Part shown: positions 46,657 through 57,608 of the stretch, piece by piece
Layout: each line of letters starts with the position of its first letter
Numbering within the stretch: position 1 is the first letter of the stretch
DNA from: Armigeres subalbatus
Lineage: Eukaryota; Arthropoda; Insecta; Diptera; Culicidae
Length of the DNA: 64,000 nt
Assembly (NCBI RefSeq): GCF_024139115.2
Contig: NC_085141.1
Span: forward strand, 170,202,994 to 170,266,993
Reading direction: 5' to 3'
Translations under genes and position numbers: made by a program
Notes under the pieces: generated by a model
Databases searched by the model: none
What the model was told of the DNA's origin: nothing
What the model saw: the letters and a program-made list of their open reading frames with translations, nothing else

Positions 46657-46882
46657 ACAAGCCTTCCGAATCCAAAACTGAATGCACTCGCGTTTTCAAG
46701 GGCACCCTATTAAGAACGGAAGCCACGCACAAGTGTCATTTTTATTATTCCAGCTTTGCTGCGTCCCTGCGTCGCAGTAAGCTTGGAATAATAAAAATGC
46801 CAGTTGTGAGTGGCATCTTTTTTAATGTCCTTGAAAACGCGAGTGCATTTTGTTTTGGATTCCGGAAGTCTTGTCCTTAAAG
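46657..46882. mobile_element. Near-perfect foldback, about 110-bp arms
   Basis: GGACAAGCCTTCCGAATCCA, then ATGCACTCGCGTTTTCAAGG, then CATTTTTATTATTCCA is repeated inverted as TGGAATAATAAAAATG, then CCTTGAAAACGCGAGTGCAT, then GGATTCCGGAAGTCTTGTCC. There is almost no loop (around 46765-46780). Frames on both strands are by-products. Confidence 0.85.
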
Positions 46883-47094
46883 ACATGTTGGATGGATTCA
46901 CCCAGGTCATAAAGCCTGTCCACGTTAAATTTCGGACACTGAGATAATTTCCAATTGATCATAGCCAATTTATCAATTTGGACAAGAATGAAAATATGCA
47001 AAAAGTATCACATAAAGCGGAGAGATTCAGCTGTCATGCAAATTGGCGTTCTCAGTGATTTGTGATTTTTTTTTAAATCGCATTGGATGATGGG

Positions 47095-47245
47095 TGTCCG
47101 AAATTTACAGGCTTTACATCCCCTGGGCACGGTTCGCTTGACACCTTGGGATTGGGGACAAGGACGTTATATTGTCAGTTTCAGTGTTTAGCCGATCTTG
47201 ACAATATGACCAGATTTACACCGTTACGCTCTACTACTACCATTA
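47095..47245. repeat. Dispersed repeat, copy 2
   Basis: Partner of 32095-32255 (CCTTGGGATTGGGGACAAGG, ATATTGTCAGTTTCAGTGTT, ACACCGTTACGC). Confidence 0.6.
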
Positions 47246-47249
47246 CATC

Positions 47250-48200
47250 TAAGATGGATTTAACTAAGTCAGGTTAAAACAGACTTGAAACGAGGAATCC
47301 ATTATTTTATTAAACAGATAAAAAAATAGAAGAGCCATAGAATAAGCATTACATAATGATTTAAGCACACGAGGATTATTTCACAGTATTCAGTAATTTT
47401 TTCCGAACTTTAAGCGATTGAACGTTCGGTAAAAAACACCCTCTTGAACATCAGCCCTAAAACGTAAGAAAAGCACAAAGCCTTATTAGACATGAAAAGA
47501 AATTCTAATCGTTAATGGTGGTAGTTTACACGAATCATCGTATGATTTTTCCAGGCAAAAATTAAGATCTAACTGACAAGTTCAAATGCACGGTTTTAGG
47601 TTGAAAACAACTCCATTTGATTTTGTTTTGACAGCAGCTTGTGGCGGAAAATAAACTAACTAAAAAGTTGATGAAATGCAATGTGTGCGAATGTACATGA
47701 GCGCAACCTTTAAATTTTTACAAACAGTGTTCAGCTGCTGAAAATTTATTTAATGTAGGAGGAATGATTTATTTTGACAAAAATGTTTCAGGTAAATGTC
47801 ATTCAACTGTGTAACAAGTTTATAGTTCCGATTCGATCATCGATGCGTCTGACTAACCAACGAAGATTAACGCCAAAATATAAGCAAACAGTAGATCGCA
47901 CGATGACGGTATTTCAATCCCGCAAGCATCAAGTGCTTCGTACTTTGTGTTACACCGTCTTTTTCTTGGCTTCTTCGTCAAAAAGCTAACCTAACGAAGT
48001 GGGAAAGAAAGCTTGCAATCGTATACAAGCGGTTTCTTTCAGTTAGGTCTGAGACAATATTTCGGCATAAGGAGATACTCTTTTCTTTTGACTGGTCTCC
48101 TGCTCATTTGGAACGCGCATTTGTATGGGACAGAATATTATGTTCCAATTTTGACACTTGACGGTACTGTTATTATAGTCACTGTTCACTTACTAATTTA
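47250..48200. other. Non-coding DNA
   Basis: No gene or element recognised; short unassigned frames only. Confidence 0.35.
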
Positions 48201-48230
48201 TTACATTTATGTATGTGACAAATTACATTT

Positions 48231-48648
48231 TTTTTCTTTATTATCGAGACTTTCAGCCCGAGGCTGGCTCGTCTCGTACCTTGTTTCTAATTTTTAAAAT
48301 TTATTTTCAGCAGTGAGTACGCATCTCACATAAATCCAAGCGATAGCTGAATCATTATTGGAATGGTTTACAGTCCAAGTTGTACCATAATAATAATGAT
48401 ATTCTGAACCATAATCGTATTGTAGTTTGATAACGTTTTGACCATAGTGACTCGTATAAGCAACAGGTTGTTAAGAATGTTGACCGTACGAAAAAACGAT
48501 TTTCTTCATACATTTTTGGAGTAAAGATTTTACTAATCTTCTTCTTCTTCATCTTCTGGGATATTGCCACCTTGCCGCTTTGTGTTCATTCAGCACTTTT
48601 ACAGTTATTAACAGTGAGATTCCTAAGCCAAGTTACCTTTTTTGCATT
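48231..48648 (-). mobile_element. Retrocopy: partial SINE plus retroelement 3' end (copy 1)
   Basis: The 418 bp read here are identical base for base to 49541-49958. A direct repeat of about 29 bp (from CATTTATGTATGTGACAAAT, ending ACATTTTT) lies at 48204-48233 and 48645-48674, as expected of a target duplication. The + strand left end is T-rich, a poly(A) tail in antisense. On the minus strand the order is SINE tail (GAAGAAGAAG), about 190 bp unknown, AATAAA, GCCAGCCTCGGGCTGAAAGT, AATAAAG. Confidence 0.8.
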
Positions 48649-48679
48649 TATGTATGTGACAAATTACATTTTTGACCCT

Positions 48680-49510
48680 TCCTTCGGAAGTGTCTATAAT
48701 TTCACTTTGTATGCGTTACGCAGGTGTGTTACGTATTAATCTATCAAGAAATCTCGTTAATTATTAAATAAAATGCATGGTATTTAAAACAAATTCACTT
48801 TGACATTGAAAATATAATTATAACAAATGATATGATATGGAATTATGCCTATTTTTCTGATTTGTTTCAAAGAAACAAATGATTTTTATTGAGGAACATA
48901 TAGAAGCATGTACAAAAAAATCTTCTCAGAAAAGCAAAAACGTAAAAATTGAAAGGGATTTCAAAAATTTCTTCAGTAGAAGCTAGATAGCAAATGTGAG
49001 CATGTTTTGAGACACTAATAGATCACTTGTATGCATGTATGTGTGCGTATGTGTGCAAATTCTGAAATTTACTACCATAAAAATCTCGCTCATTTTTAAG
49101 GTATTGAACAAGTTTAGTTTTACCAAATTAGGCATCCATAAGGTGAAATATATGTTATTATTGAACGCTATTGAGTTTCGCTCAGATCAATGACTGATTT
49201 AGTTAGTTCTGGATTAATAATAATATCGAGGTCTCTGGAAATTACGAGTACAATATATGCAACCAGCGTTACGATAGTTGCTAACCATGTCACAATAGTT
49301 ATTCAATCCGACGAGCGCCTTATAGATAGGCAGCATGAAGTACAGTACGTTATCATTCGTTAAGTTGTCACTCAATCCAAGACATCCGCCTTTGGGTAGG
49401 CAATTATTTTGTCACGTTCACGGTAAATCGCCGTGGGAAGCTGAGTAGTTTTATCTCGTTTTAAATACTGGAGTCTGGAATAAAATTCCTTATAACTAAG
49501 GAAGGGTCAA
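48680..49510. other. Non-coding DNA
   Basis: Nothing recognised; a TAGGTGGATTAATCTGGG repeat end lies at 49521. Confidence 0.35.
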
Positions 49511-49540
49511 AATCTCACTGTAGGTGGATTAATCTGGGTT

Positions 49541-50106
49541 TTTTTCTTTATTATCGAGACTTTCAGCCCGAGGCTGGCTCGTCTCGTACCTTGTTTCTAA
49601 TTTTTAAAATTTATTTTCAGCAGTGAGTACGCATCTCACATAAATCCAAGCGATAGCTGAATCATTATTGGAATGGTTTACAGTCCAAGTTGTACCATAA
49701 TAATAATGATATTCTGAACCATAATCGTATTGTAGTTTGATAACGTTTTGACCATAGTGACTCGTATAAGCAACAGGTTGTTAAGAATGTTGACCGTACG
49801 AAAAAACGATTTTCTTCATACATTTTTGGAGTAAAGATTTTACTAATCTTCTTCTTCTTCATCTTCTGGGATATTGCCACCTTGCCGCTTTGTGTTCATT
49901 CAGCACTTTTACAGTTATTAACAGTGAGATTCCTAAGCCAAGTTACCTTTTTTGCATTCGTATATCATGAGGCTAACACGATGATACTTTTATGGTCAGG
50001 AAAGTCGAGAAATTTTCCAACCTGAAAGCTTCCTAGACCTGACCGGGAACCGAACCCAACAACCTTCAGCATCTTACCGTACGGCTAAGGAACGCCACGG
50101 AAGATT
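49541..50106 (-). mobile_element. Full SINE plus downstream retroelement 3' end (source-like copy 2)
   Basis: On the minus strand, 50106-49845 is a complete SINE: head with A-box-like TTAGCCGTACGGTAAG and B-box GGTTCGGTTCC, then body and (GAA)n. 49844-49541 is a second 3'-end sequence with AATAAA and a poly(A)-like end. Copy 1 corresponds to this unit lacking the SINE head. Confidence 0.75.
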
Positions 50107-50109
50107 TTA

Positions 50110-51840
50110 TCAATATTATTTTGATTTTGGTTCGTAGACCGCCAACCTCATTGATTAAAGTCAAGGTGATTGTTTTATCATAAAATGTATGGTTCGAAGA
50201 ACTTAGTGTTAATGGGGTTCGAGTCGAGTTCATGTTATATTTGTAACTGTACGAAAAACGGTGAATGATTATGCGTGATGTTAGCAAAAAGAAGCGACGA
50301 AATTCGTGCTGTAGGGGAACTGTTCCGTTTTCCATCTCACTGAACATAAGTATATTCATCGTATATTCATCGCTTCTTGCTCATTGCTGAAAAAATCACA
50401 AAAATTAGAAACATATCAAGTTTCTATTCATTGCTTTGTATTTCATGGGTTAGTTCATTCAGACAGTAAGTTTTTCCCAACCTTCATGATGTCCCATAAT
50501 GTACCGATTGGCAGAAATTAATTCTGAGTATGTGATTTAAAGGGTGCATATCAGCGTGCTTCCAGTGTCGATAGAATAGTAAATTTCAGTAAACCATAAT
50601 CAAATCAGTATTGCAAAATTCGAAAATCATACAAAACGGTTAAAATTCCTTTATACAAAATATGCACCCATCTATCAATTAGTCAACAGTTTTGGAATGT
50701 ATTGTAAAATTAAGATTATGTTACCATGAGCGGATTAGAGCCATAGAAAATTACACGCATCAGCACTCGAATACATTTATTTTTCATCAAACCTGAGATT
50801 CAATTTATCTATGCCGCGATGCCACCGAAGGTTACCTGTAAGAGAAAACATGAAATAATAAATTATTTTATGGAGCTTATTTTTTGTGTGTCTTTATTGT
50901 TGAAGTAAACAGTTTCTTGTTTATCAACGAACAGAAAATGTTGATATTTTGATCTTCGAATTTTAATAAAGCGTAACTATAAACATGGCACAAAATCACA
51001 GTGAAATTGTATGAAGTCAATTAAACTTTCAAATATTTTTTTGTGATGTAGATAAATCGATTTATTATGATTTTTTTAGATTTATTTTTTTTATTTTTTA
51101 TTTATTATATTATGTAAAACAAAGTTGGTATTCGTACGAAAGGAAAGATGTATTTCTACTTGGAAGCCTCCATAATAAGGAATAAAAAATCTTTCGTAAT
51201 GTTCCATGAAAATTTCTATGTATCCTATAGATAATATCCATTTAAAAAACGTGATGTATCTATTCCGAACAACATATTTCTGAATGCAAACTTTATCTAG
51301 GTAAATAAAAAAATGATATAAGCGCGGCATAAAAATCGTATGGAATATCTCACAATTTTATAACTGGGGATTTCTGTTTTCCTTTTACAAACATCACAAA
51401 TCAATTTTTCAAAATATCACAAGTCAGTCAGAAAGCCGCATGGCGTGGTTTGGCTGAACCCCGATTAAATTGTATTAACCGAAACATATGTATATTGACA
51501 GTCCTACATTCAGAGATATGCGAAAGCGGCAATTTTGTGCCAATCGAGCATTGAGAACTATCAAAATCTGAGCCCAATGAAAAATTGTTATTGTTGCAGA
51601 CTGCAAGGTATTGCGATTGTAATGAAAAAGATTTTACAAAATAAATTGTTTGACTTTCGCAAGTAGAAGTAGTCTAGTTTATGCATTGTATTTTGTTCAT
51701 TTGTATTGCATTTTTTTTTGGTTAAATGGCGCTATTGGAGCATAGACAAAATAATCGAAAAGTGTCATAAAATGCAAAGCCATGTTCAAGCTCCAACATG
51801 TGATGCTGCAGTAAGCAGGAGGGTGAAACGCCTGTCATTT
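50110..51840. other. Non-coding DNA
   Basis: 50312-50412 (TAGGGGAACTGTTCCGTTTT...AAAATCACAAAAATTAGAAAC, gapped) has a homologue at 61324-61432. The rest is AT-rich with no recognised gene. Confidence 0.4.
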
Positions 51841-51844
51841 GCAG

Positions 51845-53960
51845 TATAATGGCACGCTACCCAACATCGTTTTTGGTACCCAGTTTCTGGGTAGTATACC
51901 CGAATTCAGCGCTCATTTTGGGTGATTGGTTCGTACGCAGTTAGTGCTAATTATCGACAATTAACTTCTCCTTGCGAAAACTTGCAGATACATCGAGCCT
52001 TTTGTTTTTGTATGACTTCTTTATGTCGAAATAAAGCTCGTCGACACTTCCGAAGTTTTGTTATCATGAATAAAACAAAAACATTGTACGCCATATTGAA
52101 TAAATGGTGGGTAGGCGTATTAGCCTTCTCTTCAGTCCCTTGGCGGTAAGTGCTGGCAGCGTTTGTTTACGAAAGTAAGAGCATTGCTAAATCTTCTGGA
52201 AAAGTATTTGCCCGTCTCTTAATATAGGATCCCTAGTTGACAAGACATCACTCTGCAATCAGCCAAATCCAATTTAAAAGACGCGAAAAATATCGTGCGC
52301 AAATTTCCGGATGCCATCTACTACTATGATCTCCTACATTTTTATTCAATGATAATAACTCTGAGGTTCGTCTATAAGTTTACCTAAAAAAAGAAAGTGG
52401 AAACAAGATATGATAAACGAATATTTAATAACCATCTTTTATAGTTTAAACGTTTCAGTCAATTTCTTTCAACTCAATAAGTCCACAGGCTTTAAGCTCT
52501 TAGCTACTGTATTTAATAGAGCTATTATTAACACCATAACTCATTTCAAGCTTTAGGATAGTGGCGTGTGGCTATGTAGTAAATACTTGTAAAGCACACT
52601 ACACTTGCTGTCGATTTTAGTGTGTTTATAAGTGGAAGTTAAACAGCGCGTAGTGGAAATAAAAAAATACTAATGGAGTGGCACTATGGCAATTGCAATT
52701 GCAAATAGAAGCAGAGGATTGATCGAAACATGGCACATAACTGTGGGAAAATGCACGGAAGTGGATTTACCTGCGGCGTCAAGTGCACGACGATAATAAA
52801 GGAAAAGTTGCATGGACGATCTTTGATTTGCAGGCCCAGTAGTGTAGAGTAAAATCATTACGAGCTTAAGATAAATTACATCGATTGATCAAACGATTCC
52901 GACGTTGAAATCATAATCAACGATGTAAAAAATATAGAAAATTAAACTAAGCTCAGAACATTTGAAATGAAAATTATGTAGTACAGCATATAAAAATATT
53001 TTATGATTTCAAATGTTCCTAGTTTTATGCAGATATGTGGAGCACGCAAATAAATACAACTTTCAATTAAACTAGATACTAAATCAATTAAAATTGACTT
53101 TTTTGATGAGTTTCGAAAATTTATTGCTCTGTAGCATAGCAAGGTCTCATATAATATTTGTACAATAATCTAGCATTTTCGCATACACACAGTTCTTATA
53201 CAGGTTTTGGTAGGTTCTTATACAGAATTGTTAGAAAATCTAACAATCACCGGTTGGGTGTAGTAATACTCATGTTTCTGTTGACACCTCTATGCAGCTT
53301 GCTATGGAAAATCAAGGTGGGTGTACCACCTTGTTCTCAATCTGAGACAAACATTACAAAAGCATAGGGATTATTCCTCTTACCCGATCAGCAATGCGTA
53401 ATAATTCTATCAATGGTTGTTATTCAAAACAACATGTGTTATAATTAGATAATTCGATAAAATTGTGCCAGTTTTATTTCATATCAAAATTATAACAACA
53501 GTACCTAGTTATGTATATTTACACAAAATAATCGTCTACATTTTTTGTAGATATTGTCAAAAGTAGTGATAAACACCTCCAGTATAACTAGAATCTATTT
53601 TCGATATTAACAGCTAGGACAAAGTTTATTGCCTACATTATGGATGGAAATCTGTCGTTGTTGCATACCAGATTTTTATATGTGATGTAGGCCTTGCCCA
53701 CATGATTACCTTTACCTACGTGATTACCTTGAAAGTAGATTTTATTACAGGATAATTATATCAACGTTTGTTATAATGTTGATATGAAGGTATCAACCTG
53801 TGATTTAATTGCGTTACGGCTAGAGGAATTTAACTAGAGCTGGGAAGGAAGTGACGTAGAGGCACAAATTTCAAAAAGCAGGTTGCATGAATAAGCGAAC
53901 GCCAATTTTTCATCTTTTTTGTTGTATTGCAGATTTATGCATTTAAAAATGAACTTCAGA
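51845..53960. other. Non-coding DNA
   Basis: A 75-codon frame at 51922-52149 is followed by CGGTAAGTGC, a donor-like site, but matches no family. A short inverted word (GGTACCCAGTTTCTGGGTAG) is at about 51875. No other structure recognised. Confidence 0.3.
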
Positions 53961-53973
53961 TTTACCGAGATAT

Positions 53974-55010
53974 TATTTTATTTATTTATTCACACTAAGG
54001 CGCACGGGAGTTGGCCACATAGTCTACGCTAATCGTATTTCACCTGATCGATCCACCTTTCTCGCGGCGCACTTCGCCTTCTTGTGCCCGTCATATCTTT
54101 GTCTGACATTCTGCCTACGAGCCCGACCCACCGCAGTTGTCCGATTTTCGCTGTGTGAACGATGGATGATGCATGGTCCCAGCAGCTAATGCAACTCGTT
54201 GTTCTAGCCTCCTCCATATACCTTCTGCCATCTGCACCACGCCATAAATAATACGCAACACTTTCCTCTCCTTTCAAGTGCGCGTTGGTCCTGCACGAGC
54301 ACGTTTAATGAGCGTTTTGTAGAAAGTCAATTTGGTACGGCTTCGAACCGGAGCGTCTTGCGGAGTCCAAAGTATATACGATATCTCGATGCGTCTCCGA
54401 ATTATTAAGGTGGTATCTTTTTCGGAGGTCTCTAGTAAGCTCAAATACATGAATTCCTCAACCACCTCGATTTCGTCACCACCGCTACAAACTTGTGGTA
54501 GGCAGCTAACGTTGTCCTTTATTGAGCATCTTCCCATCATGTACTTAGTCTTTGATGTGTTGATGACTAGTCCGATCCGCATAGGCATAACTTCCCTTTT
54601 CAGCCTGGTGTAGGCTTCCTCCATTTTCTCAAAGTTACTTGTCATAATATAAATGTCGTCAGCGAATCCAAGTACCCAAGTAGACAAAAATAGCTCAATA
54701 ATATCAAATGTTGATTAGATAGCAAAATAAGTTATGGACTTGCTTGATATAAGAGATAAAAGATCAGACGACAATATTAATATTTTGCATTTAAATATCC
54801 TTGTGATATCAAGTTATGCTATTTGTAAGAAGTGATCAATAGCATGTGCCATTAGTTCTTATCCATACATATCTTGATATTTAAATGATATTTCGGTGCA
54901 AATTTTTGATTAAGTCGCAATTGATCAAGTTGCAATTGTTTTAATCCCTGCTCTTCGTATAACCGCGTCCAAAGCGATGATAAATAGCAGTCTCGAAAAA
55001 CCTTACCTTA
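53974..55010 (-). pseudogene. Antisense LINE fragment (RT to 3' end), interrupted
   Basis: The tail in + orientation is TTATTTTATTTATTTATT at 53971. The minus strand reads LGFADDIYIMTSNFEKMEEA, VINTSKTKYMMGR, EVVEEFMYLSL (54274-54687) and IGQLRWVGLVGRMSDKD (54029-54277). About 250 bp of AT-rich foreign sequence (54690-54945) interrupts it. The preceding RT part (IALDAVIRRAGI-like) lies at about 54945-55005. Same family as the 39.6-kb LINE. Confidence 0.8.
54690..54945. mobile_element. AT-rich insertion of about 255 bp within the LINE
   Basis: The LINE coding match stops at about 54690 and resumes at about 54945. The inserted text has no coding match and repeats TTGATATNAA-like words. Class and exact ends unresolved. 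Confidence 0.45.
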
Positions 55011-55137
55011 ACTCTCTGCATTACAAAAGACACTTTGGGTCGGAATGGTTAAGATGATTATACAATTAAACCCGTAGTGAATTTCATATTCACCACATAA
55101 TTTTCTACCCCTATTTCTAAAAGCCCAAACCTGTTAG

Positions 55138-55324
55138 TATATATAATAGCCCTGCTTGTCTGTCCGGTGACTAGCCAACCAGACGCAGCACGCGGGGAAA
55201 TTCTCACAAAAAAAATAAAATATTTGACACTTCAATTCTTTTTTACAAGGTGAATAACACTAGAACCGTTCATATTAAAAAAAAACACTTGCCACTGGCG
55301 CTACTGCGTCCACAAATAAACTAG
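55138..55324 (+). mobile_element. Helitron-like non-autonomous element, copy 2
   Basis: Same start (TATATATAATAGCCCTG) and end (CACAAATAAACTAG, then T) as 325-576, with a shorter middle. Confidence 0.6.
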
Positions 55325-55338
55325 TTTTTGAATAATTA

Positions 55339-56258
55339 GGGGAACAGGTGGTAAAATGAACACGTTAAGGAAACGCGTTGAATTCAATTATAAAACAAGG
55401 ATAATTTGCCAGTTTAACCACTTGGCTCAACAATTTAACTCATATTCTTATTGCACTGAACATTTTTTTCGCTAATAAACATTGTTTTATATAGTTTTTC
55501 TTCGAAATAAAAAACATCGAAATTTCGCATGTTCAAAAATAGGGCGGGTAAAATGAACACTGCCTTGTGGTAAAATGAACATCGCTTCTAAAACCCTTTT
55601 GAAACATTTAATTATCTTTTTTTAACTCTAGCACTGTATATACAACTAATTGAGATTACGAGAACGTTTTGAAAAATCTGGTATATCTTTTGAAAAGCTC
55701 TTAATCATCAATATAATAAAAAGAAGAAAAAAAGTTTTAAAACATCATTTATTTTAAAATTAAATTACCATATTCAAAGTTTTATCTTGGTTATATGATA
55801 TGATTTGTTTCTTATACTTCCGCTTCACAATTGCACAACTTTTATCATAAATTTCTATAAGTTTGATACAAGTGTTCATTTTACCCGCATACATGCCATG
55901 TGATAAAAAAACTCTTCGTATAACGATACAAACCAATAATTTTACTATTTACCCGTGCAACATCTTTGTGAAGGTTGTCCTATTTGCCGCTGTAGTTTGT
56001 ACAGGTTTGAACCAATGTTATGATGAACTTATTAAGAATTAAAGCTTGCGGAAAAATAGTTGAAAATTACATCAGGCCCAATTTTTACGGCCTCGTTTGA
56101 TATTCTGGATAGTAATAGCTATTCGTTCGGTCACAAAACCAAAATATTAGCTTAGGTACCTTATTTTATTTCAAAGAAAACGTGTGCATGGTTAACATAC
56201 GCCTAAATAGTGTTTTAATATAAATATAGCCAACTGTTCATTTTACCACCTCTTCCCC
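55339..56258. mobile_element. TA-flanked TIR element, 920 bp
   Basis: It begins GGGGAACAGGTGGTAAAATG and ends CATTTTACCACCTCTTCCCC, with TA at 55337-55338 and 56259-56260. Internal copies of GGTAAAATGAACA lie at about 55548 and 55570, and inverted near 55875. Tc1/mariner-type ends; no transposase recognised. Confidence 0.8.
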
Positions 56259-56587
56259 TACTTTAAAAAGCACGTGGTTCCCAAGATGGCCGATTTCTGG
56301 CTTTGTTGTATAATCACCATAATGAAGCTTAAGAGGAGACAATGTATTTCATAGAAGGATATAAAGTAAATAGAAGAAGGCTCCAAAAATATGAGATTTC
56401 TTTTTGACAGATTTTAATCCATCGAGTTAAAAAAAATGAAGGAAAAAGTTAATTGACTCAGTTACTTTATTGGGCGTATATGAGAAATATGGAAAACAAA
56501 TCAAATTCAATGGAATAGACGAATAAGATAAATTGGAAAATATGGAGTAAAAAAAGACAACTTAGTCAAAGTAAACTAAAATCAGGA

Positions 56588-56636
<49 letters not shown>
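56588..56636 (+). repeat. (TA)n microsatellite
   Basis: About 24 uninterrupted TA units. Confidence 0.97.
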
Positions 56637-56639
<3 letters not shown>

Positions 56640-57075
56640 TTCAATAAATAAGCATTAATCAATCGAATGAAACAAGCTTGACAAATTGATTTTCATAAAT
56701 TTAACAATCGGACTAACTGAAATTAAAAATAAACAAATTCGACAAATAAGACCATTTGCACTAATTGGACAAATTAATTAACAGCAACTAGTACAGTGCC
56801 ATCAAACGAACAAGGCGAAGGATTGTTAAATCAGTGCACCTAATAGTTTATAGAGGTGTGAACGACTAGCATAATATTTCCAAAAGTGCTAAAGCCCACT
56901 GCGTGAATATGTTAACTGATGGAATTAACGTCTTTTAGTTAAAGGTCACAAATAAGTGATTCGTCTGGCTTGTAAGCCGAATTAGTAGAAATTCATTCAA
57001 AACCATTACTCAATTGTATCTTCCCGAATAACCTTAACCTTGAAAAATAAGGTCGTCTTCAATGTTTCTTACTTA
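56640..57075. other. Non-coding DNA
   Basis: No genes seen; 57046-57080 contains GGTCGTCTTCAATGTTTC, a piece of the repeat described at 898-1018. Confidence 0.4.
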
Positions 57076-57077
57076 AA

Positions 57078-57242
57078 TCGAGTCTTCTTCTTCATTTGCT
57101 CTACATTTCAACTGGAACTTGGTTTGGTTTTCAACTTATTATCAACAACAGTGCTCTTATTAGCATTTCCACAGTTGTTAGTTGAAAGTTTTTATATGCC
57201 CACCATTGTATTAGTATGTATGTATCTTGTGAGGCAAATACA
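57078..57242 (-). mobile_element. SINE fragment (antisense)
   Basis: CTTCTTCATTTGCTCTACAT, TTCAACTGGAACTTGG and AGCATTTCCACAGTTG match the antisense SINE body. Confidence 0.7.
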
Positions 57243-57608
57243 ATAGATAGGGGAAGGTGGTCGGTTGTCGGCACCCTTTTGTTTTTGGTCCATAACTTTC
57301 GTCATATTGCACAATGTGGCGATATTTGCATACCAATAGAAGCCAATAGGCATAAGCTAATAACTGATGGAGAGATTTCTTTTATTTCATCTACAGAATT
57401 CAGCCAGCCAATGGCTGAAAACCTCTTTAATTAAGACGATAATAATAATAGAATTTCATCTATTGGAACATTTTTATTAACAATTTTGTTAAGCGTTGAT
57501 TTTATGCCATTTCGAAAGAGGTGGTCGGTTGTCGGCACCTCGAAAAAAACACTCAAAATGAAAAACTATGAAGTGGGAGCGTTATGGCTGGAAAAATCAA
57601 GATTTATT

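Noticed and set aside
48355..49880. Two identical 71-codon minus frames as duplicated genes
   Set aside because: They lie in the repeated SINE/3'-end unit, so identity reflects the retrocopy, not a gene family.
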